A program made the position numbers and the translations under genes. Below the pieces are notes generated by a model. It saw only the letters and a list, made by a program, of their open reading frames with translations. It did not search any database and was not told the origin of the DNA. DNA of 64,000 nt, taken from positions 62,001-126,000 of the forward strand of contig NZ_DALZYX010000005.1 in the NCBI RefSeq assembly GCF_031987975.1. The letters run 5' to 3'. The stretch comes from Pseudescherichia sp031987975 (GTDB lineage: Bacteria; Pseudomonadota; Gammaproteobacteria; Enterobacterales; Enterobacteriaceae). Within the stretch, counting starts at the first letter, position 1, and every line of letters begins with the position of its first letter. Below, piece after piece: positions 52,070-60,772 of the stretch.

Positions 52070-53662
52070 ATGACGACGAAAACCGTACAGAAAATCACGC
52101 TGTGGGAATTTTTTCAGCAGCTGGGCAAAACCTTTATGCTGCCCGTCGCGCTGCTCTCTTTTTGCGGGATTATGCTCGGCATCGGCAGTTCGTTAAGCAG
52201 TCGCGATGTCATGACGCTGATCCCAGTGCTGGGCAATCCGGTGCTGCAGGCTATCTTTATCTGGATGAGCAAAATCGGCTCCTTTGCCTTTAGTTTCTTA
52301 CCTGTAATGTTCTGCATTGCCATTCCGCTGGGGCTGGCGCGCGAGAATAAAGGCATTGCCGCCTTTGCCGGCTTCGTTGGCTACGCGGTAATGAACCTGG
52401 CGGTTAATTTCTGGCTGACGGCCAAAGGCATCCTGCCGAGCACCGATGCCGCTCTGCTAAAGGCGTATAACATTCAAAGCGTGCTGGGTATTCAGTCTAT
52501 CGATACCGGCATCCTCGGGGCGGTCATCGCCGGGGTTATCGTTTGGCTGCTGCATGAACGTTTTCATACCATCAGACTGCCGGACGCACTCGCCTTTTTT
52601 GGCGGTACCCGCTTCGTTCCCATTGTCACCACCGTGGCGATGGGACTGGTCGGCCTTGTTATCCCGCTCATCTGGCCCGTATTTGCTATGGGCATTCGCG
52701 GGCTGGGGCAGATTATCAACAGTGCGGGTGATTTTGGGCCAATGATCTTCGGCACCGGTGAACGCCTGCTGCTGCCGTTTGGCTTGCAGCATATCCTTGT
52801 CGCGCTGATCCGCTTCACGGACGCAGGCGGCACCCAGGAGGTATGCGGCCATAGCGTCAGCGGTGCGCTGACCATATTTCAGGCCCAGCTGAGCTGTCCA
52901 ACCACGCACGGGTTCTCAGAGAGCGCGACGCGTTTTCTCTCTCAAGGGAAAATGCCCGCTTTCCTTGGCGGCCTGCCCGGCGCAGCGCTGGCGATGTATC
53001 ACTGCGCCCGTCCTGAGAATCGTCATAAAATTAAGGGGCTATTAATCTCCGGCCTGATCGCCTGTGTGGTCGGCGGCACCACGGAGCCGTTAGAGTTTCT
53101 GTTCCTGTTTGTCGCCCCGGTGCTCTATCTCATTCACGCCCTGCTCACCGGCCTCGGCTTCACGGTGATGGCCGTACTTGGGGTGACTATCGGCAACACC
53201 GACGGCAACGTGATTGATTTTGTGGTATTTGGCATTCTGCACGGTCTGGCAACCAAGTGGTACCTTGTGCCAGTGGTCGCCGCCGTCTGGTTCGCGGTGT
53301 ACTACCTTATCTTCCGTTTCGCTATCCTGCATTTTAATTTAAAAACGCCGGGCCGGGATATTGAAACGGCCAGCTCCGTCGAGAAGACGATGGCAGGCGC
53401 GCTGGGACGTTCAGGCTATAACGTCCCGGCAATACTCGCTGCGCTGGGCGGGAGTGATAATATCGTCAGCCTCGACAACTGCATCACCCGCCTGCGTCTC
53501 TCTGTTAACGATATGTCTCGCGTTGATGTGCAGGCCCTGAAGGACAATCGCGCCATCGGCGTGGTGCAGCTTAACCAGCACAATTTACAGGTCGTGATTG
53601 GCCCTCAGGTGCAGTCGGTGAAAGATGAGATGGAAGCCCTGATGAACTCAGTGCAGGCATAA
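52070..53662 (+). CDS. malX: MalX, PTS EIICB permease
   Basis: Phosphotransferase permease of 530 residues. The EIIC membrane domain spans about 15-430, with the family substrate loop GFSESATRFLSQGKMPAFLGGLPGAALAMY and the GGTTEPLEFLF motif. The EIIB domain at the end carries the phospho-Cys in SLDNCITRLRLSV. E. coli MalX can carry glucose and maltose when derepressed, but its natural substrate is unknown. It has no EIIA and relies on Crr. Followed by malY after 11 bases. Confidence 0.95.
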   Translation: MTTKTVQKITLWEFFQQLGKTFMLPVALLSFCGIMLGIGSSLSSRDVMTLIPVLGNPVLQAIFIWMSKIGSFAFSFLPVMFCIAIPLGLARENKGIAAFAGFVGYAVMNLAVNFWLTAKGILPSTDAALLKAYNIQSVLGIQSIDTGILGAVIAGVIVWLLHERFHTIRLPDALAFFGGTRFVPIVTTVAMGLVGLVIPLIWPVFAMGIRGLGQIINSAGDFGPMIFGTGERLLLPFGLQHILVALIRFTDAGGTQEVCGHSVSGALTIFQAQLSCPTTHGFSESATRFLSQGKMPAFLGGLPGAALAMYHCARPENRHKIKGLLISGLIACVVGGTTEPLEFLFLFVAPVLYLIHALLTGLGFTVMAVLGVTIGNTDGNVIDFVVFGILHGLATKWYLVPVVAAVWFAVYYLIFRFAILHFNLKTPGRDIETASSVEKTMAGALGRSGYNVPAILAALGGSDNIVSLDNCITRLRLSVNDMSRVDVQALKDNRAIGVVQLNQHNLQVVIGPQVQSVKDEMEALMNSVQA

Positions 53663-53673
53663 AGGATAAGGCT

Positions 53674-54846
53674 ATGTTTGATTTTTCGACGGCGATCGAC
53701 CGGCATGGAACATGGTGTACGCAATGGGACTACGTAGCGGATCGGTTTGGCGTGGCCGACCTGCTGCCCTTCACCATTTCGGATATGGATTTCGCTACCG
53801 CCCCCTGCATTATTGACGCCATCCAGCAGCGACTGGCGCATGGCGTGCTGGGCTATAGCCGCTGGAAGAATGAGGATTTCCTTGGCGCGGTCTGCCACTG
53901 GTACGCTACCCGCTTTGCCACCGGGATCGATCCTGAGACCCTCGTCTACGGCCCGTCGGTTATCTACATGGCTTCCGAGCTGATTCGCCAGTGGTCTGCG
54001 CCGGGAGATGCCGTGGTCATTCACACTCCGGCCTACGATGCCTTTTATAAAACCATTGAAGGTAACCAGCGGCGCGTTCTGGGCGTGCCGCTGGAGAAAA
54101 CCGCTATCGGCTGGCAGTGCGACTTCACAGCGCTGGAGGCCGTACTTGCCCTGACGGAAACCAAAATTCTACTGCTGTGCAGCCCGCATAATCCGACAGG
54201 GAAAGTGTGGACGCGTGAAGAGCTGGAGGCGATGTCCAGGCTCTGCGAACGCCATGGCGTCAGGGTGATTAGCGACGAGATCCATATGGATATGGTGTGG
54301 GGCGAGGCAAAACATATTCCCTGGTGCCAGGTGGGTCGAGGCGAGTGGGCGTTGTTCACATCCGGGTCGAAAAGCTTCAACATTCCGGCGCTGACCGGGG
54401 CGTATGGGATAATCAGCGATACGCAAAGCCGGGAACGCTATCTTTCAACGCTTAAAGGCAGGGACGGACTCTCCTCCCCGGCGGTGCTCTCGCTCTGCGC
54501 GCATATTGCCGCCTACCGGGAGGGCGCGCCCTGGCTGGATGCGCTGCGCACCTACCTGCAGGGTAATATGACGACCATCGCCAGCCAGCTGAATCAGGCG
54601 TTTCCTCAGCTTCGCTGGCAGCCGCCTGAGGCCAGCTATCTGGCGTGGATCGATCTGCGGTCGCTTAATCTCGACGACCATGCGTTGCAGGATGTGCTTA
54701 TCCACCAGCAGAAAGTGGCGATTATGCCGGGATATACCTATGGTCCCGAAGGGAGCGGGTTTGTCAGGATGAATGCGGGCTGCCCAAGGGAGAAGCTGGA
54801 TCGGGGTCTCGAGAGATTGATTGCGGGGATAAACACTCTATTATAA
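53674..54846 (+). CDS. malY: MalY, PLP-dependent cystathionine beta-lyase and MalT antagonist
   Basis: Aminotransferase-fold enzyme of 390 residues. The PLP Lys is in TSGSKSFNIPALTGAY; CSPHNPTGKVWTREEL and ISDEIHMDMVW hold the Asn and Asp that bind the cofactor. E. coli MalY cleaves cystathionine and also binds and inactivates MalT, the activator of maltose genes. Encoded with malX in one operon. A strong terminator follows. Confidence 0.95.
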   Translation: MFDFSTAIDRHGTWCTQWDYVADRFGVADLLPFTISDMDFATAPCIIDAIQQRLAHGVLGYSRWKNEDFLGAVCHWYATRFATGIDPETLVYGPSVIYMASELIRQWSAPGDAVVIHTPAYDAFYKTIEGNQRRVLGVPLEKTAIGWQCDFTALEAVLALTETKILLLCSPHNPTGKVWTREELEAMSRLCERHGVRVISDEIHMDMVWGEAKHIPWCQVGRGEWALFTSGSKSFNIPALTGAYGIISDTQSRERYLSTLKGRDGLSSPAVLSLCAHIAAYREGAPWLDALRTYLQGNMTTIASQLNQAFPQLRWQPPEASYLAWIDLRSLNLDDHALQDVLIHQQKVAIMPGYTYGPEGSGFVRMNAGCPREKLDRGLERLIAGINTLL

Positions 54847-54874
54847 TTTATGCTGCGTAAATTTTCCCTCATAG

Positions 54875-54911
54875 CCCTGATGATGCCTAAACCAGTCATC
54901 ATCAGGGTTTA
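54875..54911 (+). terminator. Terminator of malXY
   Basis: An 11-base-pair perfect stem (CCCTGATGATG with CATCATCAGGG), 11-base loop, followed by TTTAT. It separates malXY from the inserted hcp cassette. Confidence 0.85.
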
Positions 54912-55042
54912 TCCAAATCGTAAATAATTCTCATGTTAATTATCGACACTGAATATATGTACATGAATTGTAATTAATTTTCTGTGTATTTATGACTCCT
55001 TGAGAGCGAGACTACTAACGGTCTATCAATAAGGAGTTGAAA

Positions 55043-55534
55043 ATGGCTATACCAGTATATCTCTGGCTCACTGACGATGCCGGAAAACTTATTAGAGGTT
55101 CAGTTGATATCCATGACCGTGAAGGCAGCGTGGAAGTTTTAGAGCTAATGCATACTGTAGAACTTCCAACTGATGATCTCACTGGAAAAATAACCGGACC
55201 TAGACTTCATGGCGAACTGGCTTTTAGAAAAGAGATCGATAGTGCTTCCCCCTATTTATACAAGGGAGTGACATCAGGCAGCAAATTCAAAACTGCAGAA
55301 TTTCGTCACTACCGTATAAACTACAATGGTCAGGAAGAGGAGTATTTCAGAACAAGCCTTGAAAATGTCATGATTACTGACATTGACTCATTCATGTTGG
55401 ACATTAAGGATCCGCAATTTGACAAGCAAACTCACCTTGAATATATCTCACTGAGTTACGAAAAAATTACCTGGCATTATTTCGACGGGAACATTATTCA
55501 TAGCGATACGTGGAAAGTGAGAGGTGCGGCATAA
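55043..55534 (+). CDS. hcp: Hcp-family type VI secretion tube protein (orphan)
   Basis: Protein of 163 residues of the Hcp1 family, which forms hexameric rings of the type VI secretion tube and can carry small effectors inside. Family features: start MAIPVYLWLTDDAGKLIRG, then VLELMHTVELPTD and a central RLHGELAFRKEIDSASPYLYKG. AAGGAG lies 6 bases before the ATG; the TTG at 55037 is not the start. It is visibly AT-rich compared with malY and add. Its stop overlaps the start of the toxin gene (TAATG), so the two are translationally coupled. No other T6SS gene is in the window. Confidence 0.92.
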   Translation: MAIPVYLWLTDDAGKLIRGSVDIHDREGSVEVLELMHTVELPTDDLTGKITGPRLHGELAFRKEIDSASPYLYKGVTSGSKFKTAEFRHYRINYNGQEEEYFRTSLENVMITDIDSFMLDIKDPQFDKQTHLEYISLSYEKITWHYFDGNIIHSDTWKVRGAA

Positions 55535-55899
55535 TGACATGGGTTTACCAAGTGAAAACGGCCAGATTCTATCATAATGGATCTTATGCCTTTACCGCCC
55601 GGTACGCTGGTGCCAAAGGTTTCTATAACGATCCATCAAAAGAATGTGTAGCAGACAAAGGACCACTTCCTCGTGGTACATATCACATAAGCGCCCCATT
55701 TTTTCATCCTCATGCAAAAAAATATACTATGCGACTTACCCCAGAATCCTCTAACCATATGTGCGGACGAGGAGGGTTTCTAATCCATGGAGACAGTATC
55801 TCAGACCCCGGAGGGGCCTCTAATGGTTGCATCATTCTTGATCTCAACTATCGAATTAAGATTGGTACCAGTAACGATCATACTCTTATTGTAGAATGA
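55534..55899 (+). CDS. Tlde1-type (DUF2778) T6SS toxin candidate
   Basis: Protein of 121 residues. It fits the DUF2778/Tlde1 domain, an L,D-transpeptidase-like fold that attacks peptidoglycan peptide stems: GPLPRGTYHI, then MCGRGGFLIHGDS with His85 and ASNGCIILD with the catalytic Cys99. It has no signal peptide, so it could reach the periplasm only by secretion, consistent with delivery by the Hcp encoded just upstream. The frame continues upstream to 55510 but the ATG overlapping the hcp stop is preferred. The gene is AT-rich. Confidence 0.85.
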   Translation: MTWVYQVKTARFYHNGSYAFTARYAGAKGFYNDPSKECVADKGPLPRGTYHISAPFFHPHAKKYTMRLTPESSNHMCGRGGFLIHGDSISDPGGASNGCIILDLNYRIKIGTSNDHTLIVE

Positions 55900-55903
55900 T
55901 GCT

Positions 55904-56344
55904 ATGAACAAACTCATCTATATTGCCCTGTTTTTTCCCGCCCTCTCATATGCTGATGATAAAGCATGTGCAAATATCTGGGCATCAATTGAAACAGGAT
56001 TATTTCAGCACTTTACAGAGGAACTAAACATCGTGCCTTCATCGATAGATAGAGATAAGACTGTTGTAGAGGTTTTAGATATTTCTCCGGTATCTCGCCT
56101 TTTCGCTACACAAATAGCATATGAAGACCATAATGCAGATGAGGCACTTAACAACGGGTTGACTTTATCTAAATCACAATACTTTTCCTCTTACTACGAA
56201 AATAAGGTGAAAAACGTCACAGCAAAATATACCTATCAGAACAAGAAGGGTATAAAAAATGTATTTATCGCTTCAGGCCTTATCAATGCTGATGAGTGCT
56301 CCGTACGGTTTAATGGGTATCTGACGCTGTCGCGAGAGTTTTAA
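55904..56344 (+). CDS. Putative periplasmic immunity protein
   Basis: Protein of 146 residues with a clear Sec signal peptide (MNKLIYIALFFPALSYA, cleavage before DDKAC). Two Cys of the mature part (ACANIW and DECSVRF) may pair. I recognise no family by sequence. It starts 4 bases after the toxin gene, is equally AT-rich, and would be located exactly where a Tlde1-type toxin acts, so an immunity role is the natural inference; it is unproven. Confidence 0.65.
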   Translation: MNKLIYIALFFPALSYADDKACANIWASIETGLFQHFTEELNIVPSSIDRDKTVVEVLDISPVSRLFATQIAYEDHNADEALNNGLTLSKSQYFSSYYENKVKNVTAKYTYQNKKGIKNVFIASGLINADECSVRFNGYLTLSREF

Positions 56345-56349
56345 TATTT

Positions 56350-56368
56350 TTGGGGGCTTAGCTCCCAA
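56350..56368 (+). other. Hairpin after the immunity gene
   Basis: TTGGGGGC-TTA-GCTCCCAA forms an 8-base-pair stem with one G-T pair. No T-run follows. It may end the cassette transcript or protect its 3' end. The remaining bases up to add show no gene. Confidence 0.5.
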
Positions 56369-56528
56369 TCCCTCTTACGTTCATGTGAATGAAATGGAAT
56401 AATCGCGCCCAACGTAAAACTGCCATAACGTCCCCAAGCAACTGTATATTCATAAATTTTTCAATAGTTTTAATTAGTTAGGTTTGTTGAGTATAATGCT
56501 CTGCACTTTATCTAAAAAGAGTGCAACC

Positions 56529-57530
56529 ATGATTGACGCTAACCTACCTTTGACCGACATTCATCGCCATCTTGATGGCAACATCCGGGCGCAAACCATC
56601 CTTGACCTTGGCCGTGAATTTTCACTTGCCCTGCCCGCTGACTCGCTTGAATCGCTGCGTCCGCACGTCCAGGTGACCGCTAACGAACCGGATCTGGTGA
56701 GCTTCCTGGCGAAGCTGGACTGGGGCGTTAAGGTGCTGGCCTCGCTGGACGCCTGCCGCCGCGTAGCGTTTGAGAATATGGAAGATGCTGCACGTAACGG
56801 GCTGCACTACGTCGAGCTGCGCTTCTCACCACGCTATATGGCGATGACCCATGGTCTGCCAGTCGCTGGCGTGGTTGAGGCCGTGATTGAAGGGGTTCGC
56901 CAGGGCAGCCAGGCGTTTAACGTCCAGGCGCGTCTGATTGGTATTCTGAGCCGTACCTTTGGTGAGGACGCCTGCGTTGAAGAGCTGGATGCGCTGCTGG
57001 CTCACCGCGATGCCATCACTGGCCTGGATCTGGCCGGTGACGAGCTGGGCTTCCCTGGTAGCCTGTTCCTGACCCACTTCAACCGTGGCCGCGATGCGGG
57101 CTGGCACATTACCGTTCACGCCGGTGAAGCCGCCGGGCCGGAGAGTATCTGGCAGGCGATCCGCGAGCTGGGTGCAGAGCGTATCGGCCACGGGGTGAAA
57201 GCCATTGAGGATCGCGCGTTAATGGATTTCCTTGCCGAACAGCGCATCGGCATTGAGTCCTGCCTGACCTCTAACATCCAGACCAGCACCGTTGCATCGC
57301 TTGACGTGCATCCCCTGAAAGCCTTCCTTGAGCACGGCATTCTGGCGACTATCAACACCGACGATCCGGCGGTTCAGGGTGTGGATATTGTTCATGAGTA
57401 TAACGTGGCGGCACCGCAGGCAGGCCTGAGCCAGGCGCAGATCCGCCAGGCGCAGATTAACGGCCTTGAGGTCGCTTTCCTCAGCGCGGCAGAGAAGCAG
57501 GCATTAAAAGACAGCCTGCGCAACGCATAA
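56529..57530 (+). CDS. add: Add, adenosine deaminase
   Basis: Zinc enzyme of 333 residues, as in E. coli, deaminating adenosine and deoxyadenosine to inosine forms. Zinc ligands: His pair in TDIHRHLDGN, His in ITVHAGEA and Asp in INTDDPAV; catalytic Glu in HAGEA and His in RIGHGVKA. The start MIDANLPLTD is set by homology; the frame upstream to 56484 is not used. In E. coli add follows malY directly; here the hcp cassette intervenes. Confidence 0.97.
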   Translation: MIDANLPLTDIHRHLDGNIRAQTILDLGREFSLALPADSLESLRPHVQVTANEPDLVSFLAKLDWGVKVLASLDACRRVAFENMEDAARNGLHYVELRFSPRYMAMTHGLPVAGVVEAVIEGVRQGSQAFNVQARLIGILSRTFGEDACVEELDALLAHRDAITGLDLAGDELGFPGSLFLTHFNRGRDAGWHITVHAGEAAGPESIWQAIRELGAERIGHGVKAIEDRALMDFLAEQRIGIESCLTSNIQTSTVASLDVHPLKAFLEHGILATINTDDPAVQGVDIVHEYNVAAPQAGLSQAQIRQAQINGLEVAFLSAAEKQALKDSLRNA

Positions 57531-57557
57531 AAAAATGCCGCCCGGTTGGGCGGCACA
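57529..57557 (-). terminator. Terminator of ydgJ (minus strand), shared with add
   Basis: TGCCGCCC-GGTT-GGGCGGCA with seven A on the left, giving a T-run on the minus strand. It lies between the converging add and ydgJ. Confidence 0.88.
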
Positions 57558-57561
57558 TCGG

Positions 57562-58602
57562 TTAAGCCAGACACAGGGTCGAACGATGTTTTGCCGACTC
57601 CATGCCTAACTCGATCAGCTCCATAATCTGGATCGCCTGGCTGGCGGGAACCGGATTTTCGCCCACGCCGTTTAGGGCATCGCGGATGCCAGCGTAATAA
57701 GCGGGATAATTCCCCGGCACGGTGAGCCAGCTCTCCTCCACCACCTCTTCACCGTGAACGCGGGTTAATACGCCATCGCGCATATCATAGCCCCAGTCCT
57801 CCTGCGGCAGCCGCTCGCCGTTTTTCAGCCGCTCCTCCTGCGGATCGAGACCGTATTTCACGTAGCTGCCTCGGGTGCCATGCACGATGTAACGGGCCGA
57901 CTCCGCCGCCGCCAGTAGCGTACCGTGGAGTATGACGCGACGTTGAGGATAGCTCAGCACCGCGTGGAAATAGTCCGTCGCCTGCGCTCCCGGACGCAGC
58001 TGGGCCAGATCGACGGTGATGCTCACCGGCAGGCCGAACAGGTTTACCGCCTGGTCGAGCAGGTGCGGACCCAGATCGTACCAGATGCCGCTCCCCGGTC
58101 CGGCCAGCTCGCGCCAGCGGTTACGCACCTGAGGACGGAAGCGATCGAAATGTGACTCAAAATAGTTCACCTCCCCTAAGGCACCTTCTGCTATCAGAGC
58201 CTTTACCGTCAGGAAATCGCTGTCCCAGCGGCGATTGTGGAATACCGAGAGCACGCGACCAAGGCTGCGTGCCAACGCATCCAGCTCCCGTGCCTGTGAC
58301 AGTGTCACGGTGAAGGGCTTATCGACGACGACATGCTTGCCCGCCTCCAACGCCGCCTTTGCCAGCGGAAAGTGAGTATCATTAGGCGTCGGAATAACAA
58401 TCAGATCGAGACTGGGATCGTTGAAAAGATGTTTAGGCTCCGAGACCACCGGCACCGCAGGCCAGTCTGCTTTTACTTTTGCCTCATCGCTACTGGAGAT
58501 AGCGGCCAGCTCCATACCCGGCGTACCGTCAATGAGCGGAGCGTGAAATGTCTTACTGGCGTAGCCGTAGCCAATTAATCCAACCCGAATTTTATCATTC
58601 AT
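57562..58602 (-). CDS. ydgJ: YdgJ, Gfo/Idh/MocA-family oxidoreductase
   Basis: NAD(P)-dependent dehydrogenase of about 346 residues. The N-terminal Rossmann motif is VGLIGYGYASKTFHAPLI, and the family motif VVDKPFTVTLSQARELD holds the EKP-like Lys. The C-terminal domain includes GPGSGIWYDLGPHLLDQAVNLFG. It is close to E. coli YdgJ; related enzymes act on sugars and inositols, but its own substrate is unknown. Two ATGs stand in tandem; the second is better spaced from GAGG. Confidence 0.94.
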   Translation of the reverse strand: MNDKIRVGLIGYGYASKTFHAPLIDGTPGMELAAISSSDEAKVKADWPAVPVVSEPKHLFNDPSLDLIVIPTPNDTHFPLAKAALEAGKHVVVDKPFTVTLSQARELDALARSLGRVLSVFHNRRWDSDFLTVKALIAEGALGEVNYFESHFDRFRPQVRNRWRELAGPGSGIWYDLGPHLLDQAVNLFGLPVSITVDLAQLRPGAQATDYFHAVLSYPQRRVILHGTLLAAAESARYIVHGTRGSYVKYGLDPQEERLKNGERLPQEDWGYDMRDGVLTRVHGEEVVEESWLTVPGNYPAYYAGIRDALNGVGENPVPASQAIQIMELIELGMESAKHRSTLCLA

Positions 58603-58820
58603 CATGCTGCCTCTCGTCAGTGCGGGGGGATATTTCTATCCTCAACATAGTTGTCACAATAATATGCATTTTATAACTTATCTAAAACATCCTGTAGCAC
58701 ACTTTAACGTTCCAATTGCGAATAGGCTGAAAATATGGTTTGTTACTTGCTGAGGCTTTTTTGCGTCGATACTATGCCATTTCTATATACAGGGAGAAAT
58801 AGAAAAGTATGTCCGGAATA

Positions 58821-58946
58821 ATGAACCGAATCATTGAATTAGCAGGATGGGTTGTACTGGGCGTAAGCGCCATACTTTTGGGCGTTGCCAGCCATATTGA
58901 TAACTACCAGCCGCCGGAACCTGCCGCTACCGTACAGGCTAAATAG
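58821..58946 (+). CDS. blr: Blr, small divisome membrane protein
   Basis: Protein of 41 residues, the same length as E. coli Blr, starting MNRIIELAGWVVLGVSAILL and containing GVASHIDNYQPPEP. One membrane helix at about 8-24 is followed by a short periplasmic tail. E. coli Blr interacts with division proteins and affects beta-lactam and osmotic resistance. An in-frame ATG four codons upstream (58809) also has a GGAGA site and may be used. In E. coli cnu follows; here the next gene is ydgK. Confidence 0.9.
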   Translation: MNRIIELAGWVVLGVSAILLGVASHIDNYQPPEPAATVQAK

Positions 58947-59093
58947 CGTTCGCCCGCGTTATTTTTCAACGCTTGCCGCTAGGGTCATTTGTCGCCGAGT
59001 GCGGTAGGAAATAGCGCGGGTAGCATTCGCTGTATAATGCTTTATACTCTCGCCCTGCAAAAGAGTGTTAACCATGCCAGGGGAGAAGATGAT

Positions 59094-59534
59094 ATGACCG
59101 TAACGCCTGCTGAACGTATTGGAGGCTGGTTACTGGCCCCGCTCGCCTGGCTGCTGGTCTCCTTGCTGGGTACGCTGTTTGTCGTTGTCCGCTTTATCAC
59201 CGTGCTGCTGACGCCTGAGATCGTTGCCGTGCTTAACGCCCAAAGTACTGGGGATAAAGCACTGTGGTACGCCTCATTTATCTTTGCCGTTGCCATGGGT
59301 GGCTATACCCTATGGCTGACCGTTGCTTTCTTTAAGCGCCGCAGACAGGTACCAAAGCACTATATTATCTGGCTGTTAATCTCAACGCTGCTGGCGCTGA
59401 AGGCATTTGCCTTTTCACCGGTCTCGGATACCCTGGCGCTGCGCCAGCTGCTGTTTCCTTTACTGGCTGCCGCCCTGATCGTCCCCTACCTTAAACGATC
59501 GCAGCGGGTGAAGAAGACCTTCGTTAACCCGTAA
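59094..59534 (+). CDS. ydgK: YdgK, DUF2569 membrane protein
   Basis: Protein of 146 residues with four predicted membrane helices, beginning MTVTPAERIGGWLLAPLAWLL, the DUF2569 start. It is similar to E. coli YdgK, of unknown function, just upstream of the rsx operon. GGGGAGA lies about 9 bases before the ATG. The frame runs upstream to 58989 without a ribosome site. Confidence 0.9.
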   Translation: MTVTPAERIGGWLLAPLAWLLVSLLGTLFVVVRFITVLLTPEIVAVLNAQSTGDKALWYASFIFAVAMGGYTLWLTVAFFKRRRQVPKHYIIWLLISTLLALKAFAFSPVSDTLALRQLLFPLLAAALIVPYLKRSQRVKKTFVNP

Positions 59535-59612
59535 TTAACCTTATTTGTTGTACTGTTGTCGCCCGGATCGATTTATCCGATAATAGGCGGCTACTCTTTT
59601 TCAGGCTGAATA

Positions 59613-60194
59613 ATGACTGATTACCTGTTGCTGTTTGTCGGAACCGTACTGGTTAATAACTTCGTGCTGGTTAAGTTCCTCGGCCTCTGCCCGTTCATGG
59701 GGGTCTCCAAAAAGCTGGAGACCGCGATGGGGATGGGGCTGGCGACCACCTTTGTACTGACGCTGGCCTCAATTTGCGCATGGCTTATCGACACCTGGGT
59801 GCTGATCCCGCTGGATCTCATCTATCTGCGCACCCTGGCTTTTATTTTGGTCATCGCCGTGGTGGTGCAGTTCACCGAAATGGTGGTGCGAAAAACCAGC
59901 CCGGCGCTCTACCGCCTGCTGGGGATTTTCCTGCCCCTCATCACCACCAACTGCGCGGTGCTGGGTGTGGCGCTGTTGAACATCAACCTCGGGCATAACT
60001 TTTTACAGTCGGCGCTGTACGGTTTTTCTGCGGCCGTCGGCTTCTCGCTGGTGATGGTCCTGTTTGCCGCTATTCGCGAACGTCTGGCGGTGGCGGATGT
60101 CCCGGCACCGTTTCGCGGTAACGCCATCGCGCTGATTACCGCGGGTTTAATGTCTCTGGCCTTTATGGGCTTTAGTGGTCTGGTGAAGCTGTAA
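59613..60194 (+). CDS. rsxA: RsxA, electron transport complex subunit A
   Basis: Integral membrane protein of 193 residues with six helices, including FLGLCPFMGVSKKLETAMGMGLATTFVLT and LITTNCAVLGVALLN, where two Cys hold a [2Fe-2S] cluster within the membrane in the RnfA family. Part of the Rsx (Rnf-type) ion-motive electron transport complex which in E. coli reduces SoxR. Its stop shares a base with the rsxB start. Confidence 0.96.
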   Translation: MTDYLLLFVGTVLVNNFVLVKFLGLCPFMGVSKKLETAMGMGLATTFVLTLASICAWLIDTWVLIPLDLIYLRTLAFILVIAVVVQFTEMVVRKTSPALYRLLGIFLPLITTNCAVLGVALLNINLGHNFLQSALYGFSAAVGFSLVMVLFAAIRERLAVADVPAPFRGNAIALITAGLMSLAFMGFSGLVKL

Positions 60195-60772
60195 TGTCTG
60201 CTATATGGATAGCCATCGCTGCCCTGAGCGTGCTCGGGCTGATCTTTGGCCTGATTCTCGGCTACGCCTCGCGCCGTTTTGCGGTAGAGGACGATCCGGT
60301 CGTAGAAAAAATTGATAACCTGCTGCCGCAGAGCCAGTGTGGCCAGTGCGGCTATCCCGGCTGTCGTCCCTATGCCGAGGCCGTGGGTAGCCAGGGCGAG
60401 AAGATTAACCTTTGTGCTCCCGGCGGCGAAGCGGTGATGCAAAAAATCGCCACGCTGTTAAACGTCGATCCGCAGCCAATTGGTGACGATGCCGGCGCCG
60501 CAGAGCCAGTACGTATGCTAGCAGTCATTGACGAGCCTAACTGCATTGGCTGCACCAAGTGCATTCAGGCCTGCCCGGTTGACGCCATCGTCGGCGCCAC
60601 CCGCGCCATGCACACGGTCATCAGCGATCTCTGCACTGGCTGTAACCTCTGTGTTGCTCCGTGCCCGACGCAGTGTATCGACCTGCGTCCCGTCGCGACA
60701 ACAACCGAAAGCTGGAAATGGGATCTGCAAACCATTCCGGTGCGCATTATTCCTGTGGAACAACATGCTTAA
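60194..60772 (+). CDS. rsxB: RsxB, iron-sulfur subunit B
   Basis: Protein of 192 residues. An N-terminal membrane helix is followed by a four-Cys cluster region (LLPQSQCGQCGYPGCRPYAEAV) and two ferredoxin-type motifs, CIGCTKCIQACPVDAI and CTGCNLCVAPCPTQCI, that hold [4Fe-4S] clusters. It relays electrons within the Rsx complex. Overlaps rsxA by one base and rsxC by 8 bases. Confidence 0.96.
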   Translation: MSAIWIAIAALSVLGLIFGLILGYASRRFAVEDDPVVEKIDNLLPQSQCGQCGYPGCRPYAEAVGSQGEKINLCAPGGEAVMQKIATLLNVDPQPIGDDAGAAEPVRMLAVIDEPNCIGCTKCIQACPVDAIVGATRAMHTVISDLCTGCNLCVAPCPTQCIDLRPVATTTESWKWDLQTIPVRIIPVEQHA

